Positions 17,963 to 26,326 of a stretch of 64,000 bases of DNA are shown one piece after another. Source of the DNA: Sphaerochaeta sp. UBA5849 (lineage in GTDB: Bacteria > Spirochaetota > Spirochaetia > Sphaerochaetales > Sphaerochaetaceae). The stretch is taken from assembly GCA_002432715.1 (NCBI GenBank), contig DJGJ01000064.1, forward strand, positions 4,796 to 68,795, given 5' to 3'. A program made the position numbers and the translations under genes. The notes beneath the pieces are model-generated. The model was given only the letters and a program-made list of their open reading frames with translations, was not told the DNA's origin and did not search any database. Every line of letters starts with the position of its first letter. Position 1 is the stretch's first letter.

Positions 17963-17991
17963 TTGCATTCGAGCTAATTCTACTGTATCTT
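17963..17991 (+). promoter_or_regulatory. Promoter of argR
   Basis: TTGCAT at 17963-17968, 17-base spacer, TATCTT at 17986-17991, with start near 17998. Just downstream (18005-18018) lies CGCATAAATATTCC, which resembles an ARG box half and the repeats before carA, so autoregulation is possible. Confidence 0.6.
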
Positions 17992-18038
17992 TATTCGTGT
18001 AAATCGCATAAATATTCCATTCCAGGAGAATCCAAACC

Positions 18039-18509
18039 ATGAGGGAACGACACAACAGGCTGGCGGTCGTCAAGGAATTGATCAAAAACAACCGCATCGA
18101 CAACCAGGATACGTTGCTGGAGATGCTCAGGACCGAAGGGTACTCGGTTACCCAGGCTACACTCTCGCGAGACTTGAAAATGCTCAAAGTGGGCAAAATC
18201 AGCGATGGCTGGTCGGGGTACTACTACAGTCTTCCCGAGAATGACTTGATCAGTGAGTCTGAGAAAAGCTATATCCAGGATGTCCGCAGAGGCATTTTAT
18301 CCATTGAATTTTCCGGCAACTTCGGAGTCATCAAGACCAGGCCCGGTCATGCCAATTCGGTTGGCATCGCCTTGGACGTGCTTGCCATCCCGGAAATCCT
18401 CGGCACCCTGGCAGGCGATGATACCATTTTCGTCATCCTCCGCGAAGGAATGACCAAAGAAGATTTGCAGGAAAGTTTCAAAACCCGCATTCCCGACATA
18501 GAGGAGTAA
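18039..18509 (+). CDS. argR: Arginine repressor ArgR
   Basis: Hexameric arginine-responsive DNA-binding protein. 156 residues: an N-terminal winged helix (MLRTEGYSVTQATLSRDLKML, with the SRDL recognition signature) and a C-terminal arginine-binding oligomerisation domain (IKTRPGHANSVGIALDVL, then GTLAGDDTIFVILRE with the GDD ligand motif). Own promoter and terminator. Within this window the likely target is the repeated operator in front of carAB, since carbamoyl phosphate feeds arginine synthesis (inference). Confidence 0.93.
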   Translation: MRERHNRLAVVKELIKNNRIDNQDTLLEMLRTEGYSVTQATLSRDLKMLKVGKISDGWSGYYYSLPENDLISESEKSYIQDVRRGILSIEFSGNFGVIKTRPGHANSVGIALDVLAIPEILGTLAGDDTIFVILREGMTKEDLQESFKTRIPDIEE

Positions 18510-18520
18510 AGCCACCTTGC

Positions 18521-18561
18521 ACACAAAAGCCCCTCCGCTTACAATGGAGGGGCTTTTGTGT
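18521..18561 (+). terminator. Terminator after argR
   Basis: A perfect 16-base stem (18521-18536 with 18546-18561) around a 9-base loop. The 3' arm contains GGGGCTTTTGTGT, so the U-tract lies inside the stem. Because the stem ends AAAAG/CTTTT, it may also stop transcription on the other strand. Confidence 0.8.
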
Positions 18562-18580
18562 ACCATCAGGAGAAGACCAT

Positions 18581-20152
18581 ATGAAGTATAAGAATCTCGA
18601 TACCAGCAATGCATTCAAACAGTTGCAGGCCCTGCCTGCAAGCGACCTGAAAATCGTATTGAAGGCGGACCGCATCAAGGCCTACCATGCAAATGCAGGA
18701 GGAGGCCTTACCTACCACTATGGTGCCATGCCCGTTGCAGAGGAGCATTTGAAGGTATTGCAACAGCTCAGCGACGAGTTGTCATTGACTGATAAGTACC
18801 AAGCCTTGGTCGATGGACAGGTCATGAATACCGGCGAGAATCGGTTGGTGCTCCACCATCTGACCCGTGGCCGGGTAGGGAAACCCGTACATGCCGACTC
18901 CGAGGACAAGGAAGCCTTCTACCAGGCACAGTTGGAGAAGATCAAGCGTTTCTCCGACCAGGTTCGCAGTGGGGCCATTCTTGGGTCCACGGGCAAGAAG
19001 TTCTCCACTGTGGTGCAGATCGGCATCGGCGGCAGCGACCTGGGTCCCCGGGCACTCTATCTCGCTCTCAAAGGATGGTGCACGAGTGCCGGCATCGAGT
19101 TGCTCGATGCACAGTTCATCAGCAATGTCGATCCCGACGATGCTCAAGCGGTCCTGGCGGGCCTCGATTTGGAAAGCACGCTCTTCATCCTGGTCTCCAA
19201 GAGCGGAACAACCCTGGAAACCCTCACCAACCGGGACCTTGTCTTCCAAGCCATCGCCGACAGCGGCATCAGGGGCATCGATCCGGCAAAACACATGGTC
19301 GCAGTAACCAGCAAGACCAGTCCGCTTGCCTCATCCTCCACTGTGCTCGATTCCTTCTTCATCGATGACTACATCGGCGGCCGCTACAGCTCCACCAGTG
19401 CGGTGGGAGGGGTCATTCTCTCCCTTGCCTTCGGCTTCGACACCTTCAGAACCTTCCTTGATGGAGCCCATGAAGCCGATATGCTTGCACTCAATCCCAA
19501 GGTGAAGGAGAACGCCGCCCTGCTCGATGCACTCTTGGGTGTATATCTTCGCAATGTCCTTCACTATCCCACAACGGCAATCCTGCCCTATTCACAGGCC
19601 TTGAGCCGGTTCCCCGCCCATCTGCAGCAGTTGGACATGGAGAGCAACGGCAAGCAGGTGAACCGGGACGGACAGCGCCTCTCCTACCCGACTGGACCGG
19701 TCATTTTCGGCGAGCCGGGCACCAACGGCCAGCACTCCTTTTATCAGTTGCTGCATCAGGGAACCGATATCGTACCCCTGCAGTTCATCGGGTTTTCCGA
19801 GTCGCAGTACCACAAGGATGTCGTAGTGGAAGGCTCCACCAGCCAAGAAAAGCTCAACGCCAACCTGGTTGCCCAAATTGTTGCTTTCGCCTTGGGCAAG
19901 AACGATGCTAATGCAAACAAACAGTTTGCCGGTAATCGGCCGTCCTCTCTTCTGTCCGCCAAGCAGCTCGACCCCAGAGCGCTCGGCGCCTTGTTGGCCC
20001 ACTTTGAGAACAAGGTCATGTTCCAAGGGTTTGTCTGGAACCTCAACAGCTTCGACCAGGAAGGAGTCCAGCTGGGCAAGGTCCTGGCAACCAAGGTCCT
20101 GGATGGGTGCAAGGGCGATGAAGTGCTCAAGGCATTCGCAGAACTGCTCTAG
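18581..20152 (+). CDS. pgi: Glucose-6-phosphate isomerase
   Basis: Interconverts glucose 6-phosphate and fructose 6-phosphate in glycolysis. 523 residues. The family signatures IGIGGSDLGPRALYLAL, VSKSGTTLETLTN and GGRYSSTSAVGGVILSLAFG are all present, as is the late catalytic region GVQLGKVLA near the C-terminus. The start has AGGAG 9 bases upstream. Only 19 bases separate it from the argR terminator, so any separate promoter (CTTACA-N17-TACCAT at 18538-18566 is a candidate) overlaps that terminator. Confidence 0.96.
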   Translation: MKYKNLDTSNAFKQLQALPASDLKIVLKADRIKAYHANAGGGLTYHYGAMPVAEEHLKVLQQLSDELSLTDKYQALVDGQVMNTGENRLVLHHLTRGRVGKPVHADSEDKEAFYQAQLEKIKRFSDQVRSGAILGSTGKKFSTVVQIGIGGSDLGPRALYLALKGWCTSAGIELLDAQFISNVDPDDAQAVLAGLDLESTLFILVSKSGTTLETLTNRDLVFQAIADSGIRGIDPAKHMVAVTSKTSPLASSSTVLDSFFIDDYIGGRYSSTSAVGGVILSLAFGFDTFRTFLDGAHEADMLALNPKVKENAALLDALLGVYLRNVLHYPTTAILPYSQALSRFPAHLQQLDMESNGKQVNRDGQRLSYPTGPVIFGEPGTNGQHSFYQLLHQGTDIVPLQFIGFSESQYHKDVVVEGSTSQEKLNANLVAQIVAFALGKNDANANKQFAGNRPSSLLSAKQLDPRALGALLAHFENKVMFQGFVWNLNSFDQEGVQLGKVLATKVLDGCKGDEVLKAFAELL

Positions 20153-20275
20153 GTGATCTGCGGCCCCGGACCGGGGCTGTTTCTTTTGCTTTTCACGCAT
20201 CTTCAAGGAAAATGGTTGTCGTTGTTCCGTCTTTTCACTATTATCGTTAGCAACCTAACAAATAGTCTGGAGCTC

Positions 20276-20719
20276 ATGGAAACAACACCGCACATTGGAT
20301 TCACCATTAAAACCCTCTCTCATCGTATTGGAAGGAATCTTGGACAACAACTTCGCTTGGGCCATGACTCTACTTCCACTGCAGTACGCAGTCCCATTCT
20401 TGGATACTTTGCCCACCATGAAAAAGAAACCGTCCTGCAAAGCGAACTGCAACAGCATCTGCTTATCAGGCGTTCGACCATGACCAATATCCTTTGCGGC
20501 ATGGAGGGCGAGGGCCTGATAACCAGGGAGGATTGCCTTACCGATAAACGGCAGAAACAAGTCCGCCTGACCGCGAAAGCAAAGGCCCTGTGCAGCGAAC
20601 ACCTCAAACTGGTCAATGAGTTCGAGGCCTCACTCAGAAGCTGCCTCACCGATGAGGAACTGCATCAGTTCTTCACCATCACGGAGAAACTGAATCACCA
20701 ATTGGATACCGAATTATGA
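20276..20719 (+). CDS. MarR-family transcriptional regulator
   Basis: A 147-residue winged-helix regulator starting METTPHIGFTIKTL. The DNA-binding core is LQQHLLIRRSTMTNILCGMEGEGLITRE followed by the wing DKRQKQVRLTAKAKAL. A longer in-frame reading back to the pgi stop has no homology; GGAG lies 4 bases before the chosen ATG. Its stop overlaps the ABC transporter start by 4 bases, so it very likely represses the exporter operon it heads, responding to an unknown ligand. Confidence 0.88.
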   Translation: METTPHIGFTIKTLSHRIGRNLGQQLRLGHDSTSTAVRSPILGYFAHHEKETVLQSELQQHLLIRRSTMTNILCGMEGEGLITREDCLTDKRQKQVRLTAKAKALCSEHLKLVNEFEASLRSCLTDEELHQFFTITEKLNHQLDTEL

Positions 20720-22446
20720 TACGAAACCTGACAAAACAAGCAAAAGGGAACCTGGTTCCCACCTTCCTGACCATCCTCTTCGTCATTCTTGAGGTTGTCA
20801 TGGATGTCACCATCCCCTTCTTGATGGCCTTCCTGCTGGACAGGGGTGTTGATGCAGGCAACCTCAACGAAATCTTCAAGTGGGGGGCGTTGCTGTTGTT
20901 CTGTGCCTTGATAGCCCTGCTGTTCGGGGTGCTCTCCGGCCACTTTGCCGCAAAGGCTTCCACCGGTTTTGCACGCAATGTACGAAAAAGCCTCTTTTAT
21001 CGGGTTCAGGACTTCTCGTTCTCCAACATAGACAAGTTCTCCACCGCTTCGCTGGTCACCAGGATGACCAGCGACGTCACGAACATCCAGCAAGCCTATC
21101 AGATGCTTACCAGAATTGCTGTGCGAAGCCCTGTCATGCTGCTCTTCAGTTTTGTGATGGCCTACAACATCAATGCACGCCTGAGCATGGTGTACTTGGT
21201 GGCGATTCCCGTTCTTGGCATCGGTCTTTTCTTTCTGATCCGCGCTGCCTATCCGATTTTCACCCGCGTCTTCAAGATCTACGATCGGCTCAACATGGTG
21301 GTGCAGGAGAACATTCGGGGTATCAGGGTGGTGAAGTCGTTTGTTCGTGAGGAGCATGAGAAAACAAAGTTCAACGCCGTCTCCGATGAGATTTACCAGA
21401 ATTCCACGAAAGCAGAAAAAATTGTGGCGTTCAACAGCCCGTTGATGCAGGGGACGATGTACCTGTCCATCCTTGCGATCTCCTACATCGCCGCCCGCCT
21501 GATCGTCTCATCCTCCATGACCACCGGCCAGCTGATGAGCTTCATCACCTACACTTCACAGATCCTGATGAGCCTGATGATGCTCTCGATGGTCATCGTC
21601 ATGCTGACCATCAGCAAAGCCTCAGCCCAAAGAATCGAAGAGGTGTTGTCCGAGCAGAACAGCCTGGACCCGAACATCGACGGGCTGAAAACCATAGCCG
21701 ATGGATCGATAACCTTTGAACATGTCGACTTCAGCTACTTCAACAGTGAAGAAAAGCGATGCCTGTACGATATCAATCTGCACATCGAGAGCGGACAGAC
21801 GGTGGGCATCCTCGGCCCGACCGGCAGTGCAAAAACCACGCTGGTACAGCTCATCCCCCGTCTCTACGACGTGCTGTCCGGTTCGGTGAAAGTCGGAGGA
21901 GTCGATGTCCGACGGTACAACCTCGAAAGCCTCAGGGAGGAGGTTGCGATGGTCCTGCAAAAGAACATCCTCTTCAGTGGAACCATTGCAGAGAACCTGC
22001 GATGGGGAGCCGAGCACGCCAGTGATGAAGAGCTTGTCCAGGCCTGCAGGATCGCCCAAGCCGATTCGTTCATCAGAGCCATGGCAAACGGGTACGAGAC
22101 GCATATTGAACAGGACGGCTCAAACGTATCAGGAGGACAGAAACAGCGATTGTGCATCGCCCGAGCCCTGCTGAAGAAACCCAAGATCCTGATTCTCGAC
22201 GACTCAACCAGCGCTGTGGATACCAAAACCGATGCAGCCATCCGCAAGGCCATGGCAACTGAACTGAAGGATACTACAAAGATCATCATCGCCCAGCGGG
22301 TTGCATCCGTCGAGGATGCCGACCAGATCATCATGCTTGATGACGGTCACATCCAGGCGGTGGGGACTCACCAACAGCTGCTCGACTCCTGCCCGCGCTA
22401 TCAGGAACTCTATGCTGCACAGCTGCGCAAGGAGGAACAAGCATGA
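20716..22446 (+). CDS. ABC exporter subunit with degenerate nucleotide site
   Basis: First half of a heterodimeric multidrug-type ABC exporter. 576 residues: six membrane helices (1-300) then an ATPase domain. Walker A is GPTGSAKTT, the signature is VSGGQKQR, and Walker B ends ILILDDSTSAVD, where the catalytic glutamate is aspartate. The H-loop reads IAQRV, with glutamine for histidine. These substitutions mark it as the non-hydrolysing partner, as in LmrC/TM287/BmrC-type pairs. Coupled to the MarR gene before it and the second subunit after it by 4-base overlaps. Confidence 0.92.
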   Translation: MIRNLTKQAKGNLVPTFLTILFVILEVVMDVTIPFLMAFLLDRGVDAGNLNEIFKWGALLLFCALIALLFGVLSGHFAAKASTGFARNVRKSLFYRVQDFSFSNIDKFSTASLVTRMTSDVTNIQQAYQMLTRIAVRSPVMLLFSFVMAYNINARLSMVYLVAIPVLGIGLFFLIRAAYPIFTRVFKIYDRLNMVVQENIRGIRVVKSFVREEHEKTKFNAVSDEIYQNSTKAEKIVAFNSPLMQGTMYLSILAISYIAARLIVSSSMTTGQLMSFITYTSQILMSLMMLSMVIVMLTISKASAQRIEEVLSEQNSLDPNIDGLKTIADGSITFEHVDFSYFNSEEKRCLYDINLHIESGQTVGILGPTGSAKTTLVQLIPRLYDVLSGSVKVGGVDVRRYNLESLREEVAMVLQKNILFSGTIAENLRWGAEHASDEELVQACRIAQADSFIRAMANGYETHIEQDGSNVSGGQKQRLCIARALLKKPKILILDDSTSAVDTKTDAAIRKAMATELKDTTKIIIAQRVASVEDADQIIMLDDGHIQAVGTHQQLLDSCPRYQELYAAQLRKEEQA

Positions 22447-24338
22447 GAATGGTCGGTAATCAAAGGCCTCGGATGCACGGCGGAATGCCCAAACTTGACT
22501 TTGCCACCCTTAAGCGTCTCTTCTCCCTGATCATCATCCCTTACAAGGGGCGCTTTGTCATCGTGTTTTTCTGCATCATCATCAGTGCCCTCAGCGGCGT
22601 GGCGGGATCGGTGTTCTTGCGAATCCTGATAGACTCTTACATAACACCGCTCATCGGGACAACAAACCCCTCCTTCGCCCCCCTCATCCGGGCGCTGCTG
22701 GCGATGCTGGCCATCTATGCAAGCGGAGTGGTTGCGTCCTTCACCTACAACCGTTTGATGATCACCATCGCCCAAGGGACACTCAAGGACATCCGCGATG
22801 CCATGTTCTCCCACATGCAAACCTTGCCGATCCGTTACTTCGACACCCACTCGCACGGCGATGTGATGAGCCTGTACACCAACGATGTCGACACCCTCAG
22901 GCAGATGGTCACCCAATCGATTCCGCACTTCATCAACTCGATCATTACGGTCACAGCGATATTTCTTGCAATGCTGCTGACCAGCTGGCAGTTGACTCTC
23001 GTGGTGGTGGCCTCCTTGGCGATGATGCTCTTCATAACATCCAAGGTGGCCATGAAAAGCGGCTCGTACTTCATGGCCCAGCAGAGAGCAATCGGTAAAA
23101 CCAACGGGTATATCGAGGAGATGATCAACGGTCAGAAGGTCATCAAGGTATTCACCTACGAAGATCGGGCAAAAAAGCGGTTCGACCAGCTCAACGAGGA
23201 ATTGGCCGGCGATGCCTTCAACGCTCATCGTTTTGCAAACATCCTGATGCCGATCATGGGAAACATCAGTTACATCCAGTATGTACTGGTCGCCATTGTT
23301 GGAGGCTTGTTGGCCATCGGCGGCATCGGTTCGCTTACCTTGGGAGCCATAGCCTCCTTTTTGCAACTCAGCCGCTCGATCAACATGCCGATCAATCAAA
23401 TGGCGCAACAGCTCAACTCTGTGGCGATGGCACTGGCGGGCACCAAACGCATTTTCAACCTCTTGGACGAAATGAGTGAACCCGATGAAGGTCACATCCG
23501 CTTGGTGAATGCAAAACAACATGAGGACGGGACGCTCACCGAAACCGATGAGAAGACCAATATCTGGGCCTGGATGGACGATAGGAGCGGCAAATTGACC
23601 AAGCTCTGCGGCCATGTGCAGTTGCACGAAGTCGATTTTGCCTACAACGAGGACAAGCTCGTCCTTCAGGATATCACCATTGAAGCCAAGCCTGCTCAGA
23701 AAATCGCCCTCGTTGGAGCCACAGGCGCCGGGAAAACCACCATCACCAACCTCATCAACCGGTTCTACGACCTGGCCGATGGGAAAATCCAATACGATGG
23801 CATCGACATCAATACCATTTCCAAAAGTCAGCTCAGGCGCTCGCTCGGGGTGGTCCTGCAGGATGTCCACCTTTTCAGCGGGACGGTGATGGAAAACATC
23901 CGGTACGGCCGCCTGGATGCAACGGATGAGGAGGTTGTCGAGGCAGCAAAGCTTGCCAACGCCGACACCTTCATCGCCCACCTCGCCCAGGGATACCAGA
24001 CCCAGCTCTCAGGTGACGGCGCATCCTTGTCCCAGGGGCAGAGACAGCTGCTCTCCATCGCACGGGCCATTGTGGCAAATCCTCCGGTGCTGGTCCTTGA
24101 CGAGGCTACCAGCAGCATCGACACCCATACCGAGACGGTTGTCCAACGGGGCATGGATGCCCTGATGCAGGGAAGAACGGTCTTTGTCATTGCGCACAGG
24201 CTGTCGACCATCCGCAACGCCGATATGATTTTGGTACTGCAGAACGGCAGGATCATCGAGCAGGGAACCCATGCAGAGCTGCTCAAACTGAAGGGCCAGT
24301 ACTACCGCCTCTATACCGGGGCTTTTGAACTGGAGTAG
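22443..24338 (+). CDS. ABC exporter subunit with consensus ATPase
   Basis: Second half of the exporter, 631 residues. Six membrane helices are followed by an ATPase domain with Walker A GATGAGKTT, signature LSQGQRQ, Walker B VLVLDEATSSID and an intact IAHRL H-loop. It carries a linker of about 50 residues before the ATPase domain (EPDEGHIRLVNAKQHEDGTL onwards) that the first subunit lacks. Together the two would export a hydrophobic compound under MarR control. The 3' end overlaps the convergent EamA gene by 28 bases. Confidence 0.92.
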   Translation: MRMVGNQRPRMHGGMPKLDFATLKRLFSLIIIPYKGRFVIVFFCIIISALSGVAGSVFLRILIDSYITPLIGTTNPSFAPLIRALLAMLAIYASGVVASFTYNRLMITIAQGTLKDIRDAMFSHMQTLPIRYFDTHSHGDVMSLYTNDVDTLRQMVTQSIPHFINSIITVTAIFLAMLLTSWQLTLVVVASLAMMLFITSKVAMKSGSYFMAQQRAIGKTNGYIEEMINGQKVIKVFTYEDRAKKRFDQLNEELAGDAFNAHRFANILMPIMGNISYIQYVLVAIVGGLLAIGGIGSLTLGAIASFLQLSRSINMPINQMAQQLNSVAMALAGTKRIFNLLDEMSEPDEGHIRLVNAKQHEDGTLTETDEKTNIWAWMDDRSGKLTKLCGHVQLHEVDFAYNEDKLVLQDITIEAKPAQKIALVGATGAGKTTITNLINRFYDLADGKIQYDGIDINTISKSQLRRSLGVVLQDVHLFSGTVMENIRYGRLDATDEEVVEAAKLANADTFIAHLAQGYQTQLSGDGASLSQGQRQLLSIARAIVANPPVLVLDEATSSIDTHTETVVQRGMDALMQGRTVFVIAHRLSTIRNADMILVLQNGRIIEQGTHAELLKLKGQYYRLYTGAFELE

Positions 24339-25255
24339 GTGACCAGTATCACCCCGACCGCTACCAACGGCAGGGAGGCAAGGTACTGCGCGTGCAGTAC
24401 CGATTCTCCCAGCACAAGGGCGGACAGCAGGGTTCCGAAAACCGGAATAAGGAAGTTGAAAATGGTAATGGAGCTGACTCTGTTGTGCTTGAGCAGGTTT
24501 GTCCATAGGGAGAAGGCGGCAGCACTCAGACATGCCATATACACCAGCAGGCCAAAGCCTGCAATCCCGCTCTTCGGAAAAGAGGCCCCCTGAAGCAAAG
24601 CGATTCCCAAAAGGATGGCACCACCGAGGAAAAGCTGCAGGGCGGTAAGCAGAACAGGATCGATGGTTTTGCACATCCGTTTGCTGTACAGCGAGCTCAT
24701 ACTGTGCAGCAGGGCGGCAATTACGATGAATCCCTCTCCCTGGAAAGTAAAGGAAAGAGTAAGACTCGATTCAAAATTGACGAGGATGACAGCAAGGAAT
24801 CCCAAGAGAATACCTACAGCCTTTCGTGTGTTGATTTTATCGTTTGCATAGAAGAAATGTGCGAGCAGGGCACTGAAAAAGACCGAGGAAGCGTTAAGAA
24901 TCGAACTTTTCGCCCCGGTGGTGTAGGACACACCGATATAGAAAAAGTAGTAGTGAATCGTGGTTTGCATCAACGAGAGCAGTACGATGCCGCCCCATTG
25001 CTTTCCATCCAGGCTCTTGGGACTTTGCTTCTCCCCCCTCTGGGCAAACCGGACCAGAAACACAAGCAAGCCTGCCAAGGCAAACCGAAGACCGGCAAAG
25101 GCCATTTTGGCTGGTGTATCATCCGCTCCGACTGCAAACAGCTCGTATCCCAGCTTGATAGCCGGGTAGGCGCTTCCCCAAAGCAGGGCACAAAAACTCG
25201 CAAGCAGCGCAGCAACCAGCGGTTTCGCCAGTATCGATTGTTTCTCTATTTGCAT
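24311..25255 (-). CDS. EamA/DMT-family transporter
   Basis: A 314-residue inner-membrane protein with about ten hydrophobic helices in two EamA repeats (first beginning LWGSAYPAIKLGYEL, second at GEGFIVIAALLHSMSSLYSKR). The family exports amino acids or other metabolites; the substrate cannot be told. The start has GAGGAG 8 bases upstream and overlaps the end of the HAD gene by 10 bases, so the pair is probably co-transcribed from the HAD promoter. Confidence 0.87.
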   Translation of the reverse strand: MQIEKQSILAKPLVAALLASFCALLWGSAYPAIKLGYELFAVGADDTPAKMAFAGLRFALAGLLVFLVRFAQRGEKQSPKSLDGKQWGGIVLLSLMQTTIHYYFFYIGVSYTTGAKSSILNASSVFFSALLAHFFYANDKINTRKAVGILLGFLAVILVNFESSLTLSFTFQGEGFIVIAALLHSMSSLYSKRMCKTIDPVLLTALQLFLGGAILLGIALLQGASFPKSGIAGFGLLVYMACLSAAAFSLWTNLLKHNRVSSITIFNFLIPVFGTLLSALVLGESVLHAQYLASLPLVAVGVILVTYSSSKAPV

Positions 25256-25974
25256 ATCGACAGCTCCTCACAAAATGTATACAAGTCTTGCAAGCTTCCC
25301 TTGGGATACGGCTCAAGGCTGGCCTGTTGTTCGTTGATCAGACAATCGGTGACGAGAAATACATCCATGCCGAGCTCTCGGGCCACCATGTCCTCACCTA
25401 CATCATTGCCGATCATCATGCAGTGGCTTGGCTGTACCCCCCGATGCTTGAGAACCTCGTGATAATACCCCAAATATGGCTTCGCATAGGAAAAATCCTC
25501 GTAGGTGGTGATCAGAGAGAAAAGAGATGGATCGATGCCGGCCCAAGCCAAGCGCGCATGGGTTCCCTGCCAAGGGAAAAGCGGAGTGGTGGCCAGCACT
25601 GCATCATAGCCTTTGTTGCGAACCATGGTTACCAAATCGGATGCAAGGGAAGATTTCCTGCTTGCCTCCTTGAGCTGATGAAAATCCGTTTCATAGAAAG
25701 AAGCAAAGCGGGTATTGAATTCGCTGCTCGCAATGCCTGTCATCTGCTCGAATGTCTGATCGAATCGCTCTTTGTTGGTCATCGTCCCGTCGTTTGCAAG
25801 CATTGCTTTCAGTCCAGCCTGAAGGGCTGCAAGTGAAGAATCTGCCTCATAACCGAGCTCTGCACAGCGTTTCCCAAATAAAGAGAAATACCCTTGCATG
25901 AATTGCTTCTGGTCAAGAGGAAGCAATGTCCCATCGAGATCGAAGAGGATGGTGGAAAGTACGGGTGCAGCCAT
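25246..25974 (-). CDS. HAD-superfamily hydrolase (probable phosphatase)
   Basis: A 242-residue HAD protein. Motif I is FDLDGTLLP near the N-terminus, motif II is ATTPLFP around residue 125, and motif IV is MIGNDVGEDMVA near 190. A helical cap lies between. Likely a small-molecule phosphatase; the substrate is unknown. Upstream in-frame codons run back through the small RNA region without homology and are rejected. The ATG lies just 6 bases after a strong -10 (TATCAT), so the mRNA is probably leaderless; no Shine-Dalgarno site exists. Confidence 0.85.
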   Translation of the reverse strand: MAAPVLSTILFDLDGTLLPLDQKQFMQGYFSLFGKRCAELGYEADSSLAALQAGLKAMLANDGTMTNKERFDQTFEQMTGIASSEFNTRFASFYETDFHQLKEASRKSSLASDLVTMVRNKGYDAVLATTPLFPWQGTHARLAWAGIDPSLFSLITTYEDFSYAKPYLGYYHEVLKHRGVQPSHCMMIGNDVGEDMVARELGMDVFLVTDCLINEQQASLEPYPKGSLQDLYTFCEELSICK

Positions 25975-25980
25975 TGGCCG

Positions 25981-26009
25981 ATGATACGCCGAATAGCAGA
26001 ACGCGTCAA
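25981..26009 (-). promoter_or_regulatory. Promoter of the HAD-EamA unit, giving a leaderless mRNA
   Basis: TTGACG at 26009-26004, 17-base spacer, TATCAT at 25986-25981, then six bases and the ATG. Transcription would begin at or beside the A of ATG. The -35 lies just past the T-run of the small RNA terminator. Confidence 0.75.
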
Positions 26010-26014
26010 TGAAT

Positions 26015-26131
26015 AAAAAAACCCCCAGGGAAAAGGAGGTTAAACCCTGGGGGAACAAAAGGAGGTTAGAAAAAATCCGATTTCGTTGCCATCCGACCCA
26101 ACGGGCACAGAAGCAAGTCGTTCTCTTTCTG
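26015..26131 (-). ncRNA. Candidate small RNA with two anti-Shine-Dalgarno motifs
   Basis: A transcription unit of about 117 bases with its own promoter and a strong terminator, and no convincing protein. The 12-base sequence TAACCTCCTTTT occurs twice. One copy (about 26068-26057) is in a predicted single strand; the other (26042-26031) is in the 14-base loop of the terminator, whose stem is CCCCCAGGG/CCCTGGGGG, followed by seven T (26021-26015). The motif is complementary to AAAAGGAGGTTA, a full Shine-Dalgarno sequence, and mimics the 3' tail of 16S rRNA. A possible 8-codon ORF (MATKSDFF) ends at the first motif but lacks a ribosome site. Together with the promoters on both sides this accounts for most of the 352-base gap between pfk and the HAD gene; the rest (26167-26296) is AT-rich with nothing I recognise. 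Confidence 0.65.
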
Positions 26132-26137
26132 AAAAGT

Positions 26138-26166
26138 ACAGTACCGATAACACAAAAAAACGTCAA
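26138..26166 (-). promoter_or_regulatory. Promoter of the candidate small RNA
   Basis: TTGACG at 26166-26161, 17-base spacer containing a run of T, TACTGT at 26143-26138. Start is expected near 26131. The -35 is identical to that of the HAD promoter. Confidence 0.55.
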
Positions 26167-26296
26167 GCGGTTTTTTAAATTTTCCTAAAAAATTGCTTTT
26201 CTTTTTAATTACTATGCCATAAGTTACTACAGCCTAAAGCCATAATTCTAAAAATTATTGCATGATTGGGAAAATCCTTCACATGCCTGGTCGAAG

Positions 26297-26321
26297 AAAG
26301 GGGGAGTCGCCTCCCCCTTTT
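26297..26321 (-). terminator. Terminator after pfk
   Basis: AAAGGGGGAG, loop, CTCCCCCTTT: a perfect 10-base stem. The short T-run is inside the stem on either strand. Confidence 0.7.
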
Positions 26322-26326
26322 GGTCT

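Noticed and set aside
22410..23981. A 523-codon minus-strand frame inside the ABC exporter
   Set aside because: Mirrors the codon usage of the true gene; histidine- and glutamine-rich low complexity without domains.
26020..26080. Reading the duplicated AAAAGGAGGTTA as plus-strand ribosome sites
   Set aside because: No start codon follows either copy at usable spacing and no plus-strand frame is present; the terminator and promoter are on the minus strand.
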